Of a stretch of DNA of 11,962 nt, positions 6,462 to 11,962 are shown piece after piece. The DNA comes from Methanospirillum sp. (GTDB taxonomy: Archaea > Halobacteriota > Methanomicrobia > Methanomicrobiales > Methanospirillaceae). The stretch covers positions 1 through 11,962 of the forward strand of contig JAJRBL010000081.1 in assembly GCA_028679485.1 (NCBI GenBank), given 5' to 3'. The notes beneath the pieces were generated by a model. The model was not told the origin of the DNA and ran no database searches. It saw only the letters and a program-made list of their open reading frames with translations. Position 1 is the first letter of the stretch, and every line of letters starts with the position of its first letter. The position numbers and the translations under genes are program-made.

Positions 6462-7442
6462 ATGTATACCCAGGCATTTAAAGTCCTTGAAATTCTTGAA
6501 ACGGCAGATACACCGGTTCTCACCAGTGATATTGCAAGCAGTCTTTCTCTTTCAAAATCTGCAGTATGGAAACATATCAATGAATTGCGCCAGCTTGGAT
6601 ATGATATCACGGCATCGGGAGAAGAGGGATACCTGCTCCAGGACAAGAACCTGGATTACCGTCCCCATATCATATACCAGCACCTGAAAACCAGATTAAT
6701 TGGCAGAAGAATGCGGTTTTTCGAGAGCATCCCGTCGACCATCTGGTACGGAAAGGATCTCGCAGAACAGGGGGGGATCGAGGAGATGAACGGGATGGTC
6801 ATCATCGCTGAGGAGCAGACCGGCGGGATAGGAAGAATGGGGCGTGCCTGGGTCTCTCCTGCAGGGGGGATATGGGTCACGATAATCCTGCAGCCCAAGA
6901 TCCCGATCGATCATCTCTTCATGCTCACTCTTGCGGCTTCGGTCTCGGTTGCCCGGGTTTTACGCAAGATGTACGACATCGGCGCTCTCATCAAATGGCC
7001 GAACGATATCATCATCGGAGACAAGAAAGTAGGCGGAATTCTTCTTGAACTCGGTGCCGAGGGAAACCTCGTGGAGTACTGCCTGGTGAGCATCGGTATT
7101 GATGCAAACATCAAGGTAGAGAGTATGAGCCAGTCTATCAGGACCACGATGACCTCGATCAGCGAGGAGATTAACCAGGAGGTGGATCGTGCCGTTCTTC
7201 TTGCCGCAATCCTCAAGGAGTTCGAGAGCAGGTATGACATGATATCACAGGGCGAATACGATGCAGTAACGAGGGAATGGAAGAACTTCTCCTCGACGAT
7301 CGGGAGAAGGGTCAGGATTGTCACCCTGCGAACCCAGTTCGAAGGGGAAGCAGTAGATGTAGACCCCAACGGGGCACTGGTCGTCAAGAAGGACAATGGA
7401 AAGATCGAACGGATAATTGCCGGTGACTGTATCCATCTCTGA
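6462..7442 (+). CDS. birA: BirA: biotin-protein ligase with N-terminal repressor domain
   Basis: A 326-residue protein that makes biotinyl-AMP and attaches biotin to carrier lysines, and whose N-terminal domain probably represses biotin genes when the cofactor is plentiful. A helix-turn-helix of the HTH_11 type occupies about 5-58, with TSDIASSLSLSKSAVWKHI at 21-39. The catalytic domain (about 80-275) has the biotinyl-AMP loop GIGRMGRAW (122-130), in which Arg125 aligns with the key Arg118 of E. coli BirA. It also has KWPND (178-182) and KKVGGILLE, whose Lys189 matches E. coli Lys183. A C-terminal SH3-like domain (about 280-326) is present. GGTGA four bases before the ATG is a good ribosome site. 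The DNA-binding domain distinguishes it from ligase-only archaeal homologues. bioY follows after two bases. Confidence 0.95.
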   Translation: MYTQAFKVLEILETADTPVLTSDIASSLSLSKSAVWKHINELRQLGYDITASGEEGYLLQDKNLDYRPHIIYQHLKTRLIGRRMRFFESIPSTIWYGKDLAEQGGIEEMNGMVIIAEEQTGGIGRMGRAWVSPAGGIWVTIILQPKIPIDHLFMLTLAASVSVARVLRKMYDIGALIKWPNDIIIGDKKVGGILLELGAEGNLVEYCLVSIGIDANIKVESMSQSIRTTMTSISEEINQEVDRAVLLAAILKEFESRYDMISQGEYDAVTREWKNFSSTIGRRVRIVTLRTQFEGEAVDVDPNGALVVKKDNGKIERIIAGDCIHL

Positions 7443-7444
7443 TA

Positions 7445-7987
7445 ATGGACGGTAACTTCCAGCGTTCGGTTATTATCACCCATACAGCATTGTTTATCGC
7501 AATGACCGCAGTATTCTCCTGGATATCAGTACCCATCCCTTTTTTTCCGGTTCCGGTAACCCTCCAGACACTTGCCGTTCTTCTTACCGCCACGGTAATG
7601 AAACGTAACGCAGGGATCCCGATGGTTCTGTATATCATCCTCGGTTCTCTGGGGCTCCCCGTATTCCACAACGGAACTGCCGGAATCGGGATTCTCCTCG
7701 GGCCGACAGGCGGGTACATGATCGGGTTTATTCCTGCTGCTCTCGTTGCCGGATTCCTGTACGAAAAGAGCCAGGCAAGGATCAGGATCGGGGCACTTGC
7801 CGCAGCCACGCTGATCATCTATCTCTCCGGTCTTGCATGGCTTATCGTATCGGTTCCCATGAATCCGGTGACTGCAGCGATAATAGGAATGCTTCCCTTC
7901 CTCCCCGGCGACATCATCAAGGCAGCACTCGCATACCTGATAACAGAACGGGTTGAACCACATATCACCAGGCTCGGGGATCCATGA
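7445..7987 (+). CDS. bioY: BioY, biotin-binding S subunit of an ECF transporter
   Basis: A 180-residue integral membrane protein that binds biotin outside the cell and, with the energy-coupling module, carries it in. About six hydrophobic segments are visible. Family motifs are PVPVTLQTLAVLL (35-47), the loop GLPVFHNGTAGIGILLGPTGGY (split across 70-91), and PFLPGDIIKAALA (151-163), whose Asp156 and Lys159 are well conserved in BioY. Length is standard. It begins two bases after birA, and its last four bases (ATGA) overlap the first ATPase start. This placement beside a full set of ATPases and a T subunit indicates a dedicated biotin transporter rather than one sharing a common module. Confidence 0.96.
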   Translation: MDGNFQRSVIITHTALFIAMTAVFSWISVPIPFFPVPVTLQTLAVLLTATVMKRNAGIPMVLYIILGSLGLPVFHNGTAGIGILLGPTGGYMIGFIPAALVAGFLYEKSQARIRIGALAAATLIIYLSGLAWLIVSVPMNPVTAAIIGMLPFLPGDIIKAALAYLITERVEPHITRLGDP

Positions 7988-8703
7988 TCCGGATCACATC
8001 TCTGGAAGCAGGAATCCTGGATATTCCTTCTCTTGCCATCTCTCCCGGCCGGTGCGTCATAACCGGCCCGAACGGTTCAGGGAAAACCACCTTTCTTACC
8101 GTCCTTGCCGGGATTCGTCCCCCTGAGACCGGGGCCATCCTTATCGACGGGAAAAATCCGGCTGACTGCACCATCGGATGGGTGGGAGAGTATCCTGAGA
8201 GGAATATCCTCTTTACACGGGTATTCGACGAGATCGCCTCCCCGTTGCGGTTTTCAGGAGAAAATACGGATACAACCAGGGATCTCGTGGAAGAAACCGC
8301 CGCGTCACTGAAGATCTCTTCCCTTCTCCTGCGTGAGACGAGAAGCCTTTCCGGGGGAGAAAAAGTACTGGTCTCCTTTGCAACGGCACTGATTAAAAAA
8401 CCCGATCTTCTTCTCCTTGATGAGACCGATTCGCACCTGGATGAAGAATTCTGCAGACGGATCGACGGTATCATGCAGAGATTTCACGTCAGGTACGTCC
8501 TCTTCTCTTCCCACCAGCCGGTGAGGATGGCAACGGCAGACGAGATAATCTCCCTGGAGAAGGGAGAGGTGGTACGCATCTGCGGGATCAATGCATGCCC
8601 CCCCCGCAAAGAGCATCTTTCAGATCCGGGATTCTGGCGGAAGGTACTGCAGAGCCAGGGATACCCGGACAGGAGACCTTCAGAAGATGCCAGGATCACC
8701 TGA
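7984..8703 (+). CDS. ecfA1: ECF-type ABC transporter ATPase, first subunit (biotin transport)
   Basis: A 239-residue cytoplasmic ATPase that powers biotin uptake with BioY and the T subunit; BioM is the equivalent name. Walker A is GPNGSGKTT (28-36, Lys34). The Q-loop region GEYPERNILFTRVFDEIA (68-85) has Glu69 where glutamine is usual. The signature is LSGGE (122-126). Walker B LLLLDET (142-148) gives Asp146 and catalytic Glu147, with Thr instead of the usual Pro after it. The switch histidine is His177. A C-terminal tail of some 35 residues contains a run of eight C bases (8598-8605). The ATG overlaps the bioY stop by four bases, and the 3' end overlaps the next ATPase by 17 bases. The assignment to biotin rests on the operon; the numbering of A1 and A2 is mine. 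Confidence 0.88.
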   Translation: MIRITSLEAGILDIPSLAISPGRCVITGPNGSGKTTFLTVLAGIRPPETGAILIDGKNPADCTIGWVGEYPERNILFTRVFDEIASPLRFSGENTDTTRDLVEETAASLKISSLLLRETRSLSGGEKVLVSFATALIKKPDLLLLDETDSHLDEEFCRRIDGIMQRFHVRYVLFSSHQPVRMATADEIISLEKGEVVRICGINACPPRKEHLSDPGFWRKVLQSQGYPDRRPSEDARIT

Positions 8704-9400
8704 ACTTTCACTGAAAGGAGTCACCCTGCAGAGAGGATCCTTTCTCCTCCGGGCAGACGGGGTTTTTATGCCGGGAGTTCATCTCCTTACCGGGAGGATC
8801 GGCTCAGGGAAGACGACATGCGGTAAAGTTCTGGCAGGGATCACGAGGCCCGATCGCGGAGAGATCTCCTGGAGCGGCACTGAAAGGGTAATGCTCCTTC
8901 AGAATGCAGGCTACCATGTTACGAGAGCGACCGTGCGGGATGAAGCTGCCAGCTGGAACACAGATCCGGATACCGTCATTCGTCTCGCCGGCCTTTCAGG
9001 AAAGGAGGAACTGGACATCCTTTTCCTCTCCCGTGGAGAGTTAAAGAGGCTTGAACTGGCGTCACTCCTCTCCCGGGGGTCGGATCTTGTTGTCCTTGAC
9101 GAACCATTCAACGCCCTTGACGATGATGCACGAAGATGGGTTACCCGGCTTATTGCAGAAGCACAAAACCGGATTGTCATCATTATCAGCCATGATATCA
9201 CCTCCCTCCCCCCGGTCCACGAACTGTGGGAGACGGAAGAGGGTGTCCTCAAGAAAATCGGCAGGATACCGGGGGATATGAGGAGATGGGATAAATCGCC
9301 CCTCCTCATCAGGTATTTATGGCAGAAGGGAGAGAATCCGGCAGGACTCTCGCGGAGCGATCTTGAGGAGGCGGTATGCAGGATCCACGGTTCAGGTTAG
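8687..9400 (+). CDS. ecfA2: ECF-type ABC transporter ATPase, second subunit (biotin transport)
   Basis: A 237-residue ATPase, probably pairing with the first to make a heterodimer. Walker A is GRIGSGKTT (36-44, Lys42). The Q-loop glutamine is Gln72 in MLLQNAGY. The signature is LSRGE (114-118), with Arg in place of the first Gly. Walker B is DLVVLDEP (133-140; Asp138, Glu139), and the switch is His169 in ISHD. I chose the ATG at 8687, preceded by AGGAG (8671-8675) and AGAAG. The longer frame from 8591 lies inside the first ATPase, and its extra 32 residues resemble nothing. The 17-base overlap upstream and 25-base overlap with the T subunit gene imply coupled translation. The C-terminal about 45 residues are poorly typical and may contact the partner. 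Confidence 0.87.
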   Translation: MPGSPELSLKGVTLQRGSFLLRADGVFMPGVHLLTGRIGSGKTTCGKVLAGITRPDRGEISWSGTERVMLLQNAGYHVTRATVRDEAASWNTDPDTVIRLAGLSGKEELDILFLSRGELKRLELASLLSRGSDLVVLDEPFNALDDDARRWVTRLIAEAQNRIVIIISHDITSLPPVHELWETEEGVLKKIGRIPGDMRRWDKSPLLIRYLWQKGENPAGLSRSDLEEAVCRIHGSG

Positions 9401-10041
9401 CATCCCTTTTCTTCCTCTCCGCTGCTGCGTGGTCATCACTGATAGGAGCATTACTGGCACTCATCTGGTGGCTGTGCTGCACACGCGGAGAGACATCCAT
9501 CAGGTCCCTGCGTCAGTTCCTCTTATTCCTCCTGGTTCCGGCGATCATGGGATTCTCTGCCTTCCTCTCCGGCCAGGACGGATTCTCCTATTTCTGCAGA
9601 ATCACCACGATACTGATCCTCGCCTCCTGGATGTACAGGGAACGATATCCCGGTGAACTTCTGGATATCGGGGTCTGGTTTGGAGGAAAACGGACAGGTT
9701 TCGACCTCGGACTTGTCGGGGAACTCAGCATGTCGGCACTCGAAGAGCTGGCAGGAGAGATAGATCTGGTATCTGTTGCAATCAGGCAGAAAGGGGAGAA
9801 ACTGAGAGTTACGAGTATCCCGGCACTCGTCACCGTTCTTCTGGTCAGGCAGCTCAGGCTAGCACGGGACAGGGCATGCCTCCTTACTATCCGCGGATAC
9901 CACGGAGGGGGGTCACACAGCCCTGTCTTTGTCACTACAGGATATGACCTGGCAGCCGGGGCATTTTCCTTTGTGATTTTGGTTTTTTCCCTTGCAACGA
10001 GAGACTTTTTTATTATCTCCGGTTCAACCTTTATTGTTTGA
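9376..10041 (+). CDS. ecfT: ECF transporter transmembrane T subunit (EcfT/BioN type)
   Basis: A 221-residue membrane protein that couples the two ATPases to BioY. Hydrophobic segments lie at about 8-33, 46-64, 73-86 and 192-220, with a long cytoplasmic region between the last two. That region holds two coupling-helix-like motifs, AIRQKG (135-140) and TIRGYHGGG (171-179); the second resembles the xRG motif by which EcfT docks in ATPase grooves, while the first is less canonical. Sequence similarity is modest, so identification rests on topology, these motifs and position after two ATPases and bioY. Its ATG follows a strong ribosome site GAGGAGG a few bases upstream and lies 25 bases before the end of the previous gene. 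It is the last gene of the transporter set. Confidence 0.83.
   Translation: MQDPRFRLASLFFLSAAAWSSLIGALLALIWWLCCTRGETSIRSLRQFLLFLLVPAIMGFSAFLSGQDGFSYFCRITTILILASWMYRERYPGELLDIGVWFGGKRTGFDLGLVGELSMSALEELAGEIDLVSVAIRQKGEKLRVTSIPALVTVLLVRQLRLARDRACLLTIRGYHGGGSHSPVFVTTGYDLAAGAFSFVILVFSLATRDFFIISGSTFIV
10009..10016 (+). promoter_or_regulatory. Possible TATA box for pycB-pycA
   Basis: TTTATTAT, within the end of ecfT and preceded by more T, is the best TATA-like element before pycB. A start about 25 bases downstream would lie near 10037, inside the inverted repeat 10020-10045, leaving a leader of about 35 bases with AAGGTG (10062-10067) as ribosome site. The call is pattern-based and weak, because the tract is also coding. 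Confidence 0.35.
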
Positions 10042-10045
10042 ACCG
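10020..10045. repeat. Inverted repeat between the biotin transporter and pyruvate carboxylase genes
   Basis: CGGTTCAA (10020-10027) and TTGAACCG (10038-10045) are perfect eight-base arms around a ten-base AT-rich loop. They span the ecfT stop codon and lie 28 bases before pycB. The repeat could form a hairpin at the end of the transporter message or be an operator for a dimeric repressor such as BirA at the pycB promoter. No T tract follows, which weakens the terminator reading. A smaller overlapping pair, ACCGC (10042-10046) and GCGGT (10053-10057), would compete with it. Confidence 0.5.
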
Positions 10046-10072
10046 CACCCTGGCGGTATGTAAGGTGTCCAA

Positions 10073-11806
10073 ATGAGTTCTGACCGACAAAAACGGCTTT
10101 GTATAACAGATACAACACTTCGGGATGCACACCAGTCACTCATCGCTACGAGAATGCGGACTGAGGACATGCTCCCGCTGACACGGGCAATAGATATGGC
10201 CGGTTTCTTCTCGGTTGAAGCATGGGGAGGAGCAACCTTCGACAGTTGCATCCGTTTTTTAAACGAAGATCCCTGGGAACGACTCAGGTCACTCAAGGAA
10301 GAACTGAAGCACACGCCGATCCAGATGCTCCTGCGGGGTCAGAATCTCGTGGGATACCGTCATTACTCTGACGACGTGGTGGATCAGTTCGTCAGCATGT
10401 CCCATGCAAACGGAGTTGATATCTTCCGGGTATTCGACGCGTTAAATGATATCAGAAATATGGAGCGCTCGATGAAGAAGGTTAAGGAAACCGGCGCTCA
10501 TCTCCAGGGAACGATATCATACACCACGAGCCCGGTTCATTCAGTCAGGGGATTCGTGGATCTGGCACGCGAACTCTATTCCCGCGACTGTGATTCGATC
10601 TGCATCAAGGACATGGCCGGGCTCGTTATGCCGGAGATCGCACGGGATCTCATCAGCGGGATAAAGGATGAGATGGATATCCTCGTGGATCTTCATGCCC
10701 ACTGCACGAGTGGCATCGCTCCGATGGCATACCAGGCTGCAGTCGAGGCGGGGGTGGACATCCTCGACACGGCGATGTCTCCCTTTGCCTTCGGAACCAG
10801 TCAGCCTCCGACTGAAAGCGTCGTTGCTTCAGTACAGAACACCGGCCGGGACACCGGCATCGATCTCATCCATCTCATGGATGTCAGGAACGAATGCCTG
10901 AAGATCAGGAAGAAATACGAGGGACTGTTCACCCCGGTGGCCGAACGGGTGGACAGTGACGTGCTCATCTACCAGCTTCCCGGCGGTATGATCACGAACC
11001 TGGTCTCACAACTCCAGGAGCAGGACGCACTCGACAAGCTGGGAGCAGTATACGAAGAGGTTCCACGGGTCAGGAAGGATCTCGGGTATCCCCCCCTGGT
11101 TACCCCGACATCGCAGATCGTCGGAACGCAGGCCGTATTCAATGTCCTGACCGGCGGAAGATACAAGACGATCTCGAAAGAGGTCAAGGATTACGTAAAG
11201 GGATTGTACGGACGTTCTCCCGGGCCGATCTCTGATGAGATCAGGAGACGTATCATCGGTGACGAGGAGGTGATCACGGTACGGCCGGCCGATATCCTTG
11301 AACCGATGTACGAAAAGATGAAGGCAGAGGCAATAGCAGCAGGATTTATCAGGAAAGACGAGGATGTGATGACCTACATCCTGTATCCTGCCATCGCCCC
11401 CTCGTTCCTGAAAGGAGAACGGACCGCGGAGCCCATCCCGGTAAAGACCCGGAGCAAGGGATCAGGTTTCGATCTTCCGTCGAGCATGCAGGTCGAGGTA
11501 GACGGTGAGACCTTCACCGTGAGGATCCTGGCCATCGGAGATCAACCGGTTGAAGGCAAGGCCGGCGCCTCCGAAAAACCCAAAGCGGACATTCCGGGAG
11601 GAGTAAAAAGCAACATGCAGGGGATGGTTCTCGAGATCAAGGTAGGGAGGGGTGATACGGTCCATGCAGGAGAGACCCTCCTTGTTCTCGAGGCTATGAA
11701 GATGGAGAATCCGATCACCAGTCCGCAGGACGGGACGGTAAAGGAGATCTTCGTTGACGCAGGGGACACCGTCCTTGCCGGGGATGTCCTTCTGGTGATC
11801 GAATGA
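10073..11806 (+). CDS. pycB: Pyruvate carboxylase subunit B (carboxyltransferase plus biotin carrier)
   Basis: A 577-residue protein that transfers CO2 from carboxybiotin to pyruvate to give oxaloacetate, feeding aspartate and the incomplete TCA pathway of methanogens. The N-terminal barrel opens with [12 protein letters not shown] (11-22), whose Asp18 binds metal. Lys179 in ICIKDMAG is the expected carbamylated lysine, and LHAHCTSG (207-214) gives metal ligands His208 and His210. A conserved PycA-like C-terminal helical part spans about 300-450. A linker rich in Lys, Gly and Pro precedes the biotinyl domain (about 508-577) with the attachment motif EAMKMENP (540-547; biotin on Lys543). AAGGTG five bases before the ATG is a good ribosome site. 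The stop overlaps pycA (ATGA). The alpha subunit of oxaloacetate decarboxylase is similar, but an adjacent biotin carboxylase gene and no membrane decarboxylase subunits favour pyruvate carboxylase. Confidence 0.94.
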   Translation: MSSDRQKRLCITDTTLRDAHQSLIATRMRTEDMLPLTRAIDMAGFFSVEAWGGATFDSCIRFLNEDPWERLRSLKEELKHTPIQMLLRGQNLVGYRHYSDDVVDQFVSMSHANGVDIFRVFDALNDIRNMERSMKKVKETGAHLQGTISYTTSPVHSVRGFVDLARELYSRDCDSICIKDMAGLVMPEIARDLISGIKDEMDILVDLHAHCTSGIAPMAYQAAVEAGVDILDTAMSPFAFGTSQPPTESVVASVQNTGRDTGIDLIHLMDVRNECLKIRKKYEGLFTPVAERVDSDVLIYQLPGGMITNLVSQLQEQDALDKLGAVYEEVPRVRKDLGYPPLVTPTSQIVGTQAVFNVLTGGRYKTISKEVKDYVKGLYGRSPGPISDEIRRRIIGDEEVITVRPADILEPMYEKMKAEAIAAGFIRKDEDVMTYILYPAIAPSFLKGERTAEPIPVKTRSKGSGFDLPSSMQVEVDGETFTVRILAIGDQPVEGKAGASEKPKADIPGGVKSNMQGMVLEIKVGRGDTVHAGETLLVLEAMKMENPITSPQDGTVKEIFVDAGDTVLAGDVLLVIE

Positions 11807-11962
11807 AATATTTCGAGAAGATCCTGATAGCGAACCGCGGTGAGATCGCCATCAGGGTCATGCGGGCATGCCGGGAACTCGGTATCGATACCGTAGCCAT
11901 ATACTCCGAGGCTGACCGGAACTCCCTTTTCGTCCATTATGCAGACGAAGCCTTTCCGGTTG
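11803..11962 (+). CDS. pycA: Pyruvate carboxylase subunit A (biotin carboxylase), N-terminal part
   Basis: This gene is cut by the right edge; 53 residues are visible. The start [19 protein letters not shown] is the standard opening of biotin carboxylase domains, and [19 protein letters not shown] with HYADEAF continues the family pattern. The subunit uses ATP and bicarbonate to carboxylate biotin on PycB. Its ATG overlaps the pycB stop by four bases, so the subunits are translated together. By sequence alone the N-terminus could equally belong to an acetyl-CoA carboxylase biotin carboxylase (AccC). The pairing with pycB decides the call. Confidence 0.92.
   Translation, partial: MKYFEKILIANRGEIAIRVMRACRELGIDTVAIYSEADRNSLFVHYADEAFPV

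Noticed and set aside
6911..7963. Minus-strand open frames opposite birA and bioY, one of 190 residues
   Set aside because: They are shadows of conserved genes, rich in Ser/Arg/Thr, with no family features.
8591..8686. Longer start for the second ATPase, adding 32 residues
   Set aside because: The extra part overlaps the first ATPase, has no ABC-like sequence, and a better-placed ATG at 8687 gives the normal N-terminus and usual overlap.
10073..11806. Oxaloacetate decarboxylase alpha subunit
   Set aside because: The domain plan is similar, but a biotin carboxylase gene follows directly and no membrane beta or gamma subunits are present.
1..11962. Mobile elements, CRISPR array, tRNA or rRNA
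   Set aside because: No transposase-like frame, regularly spaced repeat, cloverleaf or rRNA-like sequence was found; spacers are too short.

Overview
The window is a gene-dense archaeal segment with almost no non-coding DNA. F420-linked NpdG, archaeal SecD/SecF, archease with an archaeal RtcB, a DUF2551-like and a DUF2111-like methanogen protein, and a two-subunit pyruvate carboxylase together point to a methanogenic euryarchaeon, most likely of the Methanomicrobiales. That assignment is an inference from gene content and protein style, not from a database match. No mobile element, CRISPR array, tRNA or rRNA was recognised. The longest stretch between genes is about 70 bases.

Left block, minus strand (1-2816). 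Transcription runs secF, secD, then thioredoxin and the start of npdG, which is cut by the left edge. SecF and SecD are membrane partners of the Sec protein-export channel, and their genes abut exactly. The thioredoxin has its own ribosome site and a possible promoter. It is one base from npdG (F420H2:NADP oxidoreductase), so a small redox pair follows the export genes.

Middle block, plus strand (2885-6004). A DUF2551-like winged-helix protein is divergent from secF. It is followed by a possible new promoter and a tight run: an unrecognised 109-residue protein, archease, the RNA ligase RtcB, and a 190-residue protein resembling class I glutamine amidotransferases without their nucleophilic cysteine. 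Archease and RtcB form the RNA splicing and repair ligase system. The two flanking proteins are candidates for unknown accessory roles.

Right block, plus strand (6035-11962). This is a biotin module: a DUF2111-like protein, BirA (repressor and biotin ligase), BioY (biotin-binding transport subunit), two ECF-type ATPases, an EcfT-type transmembrane subunit, then pyruvate carboxylase subunit B (carrying the biotin lysine) and the start of subunit A, cut by the right edge. Biotin import, its attachment, its sensing and its main user enzyme are therefore contiguous. No biotin synthesis gene is present in the window, so dependence on uptake is plausible. Two inverted repeats, one before the DUF2111-like gene and one before pycB, are candidate control sites.

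The observations most worth following are the 109-residue neighbour of archease, the nucleophile-less amidotransferase-like protein, the asymmetric ATPase pair, the inverted repeats around the biotin genes, and the DUF2111-like protein as a possible sensor.
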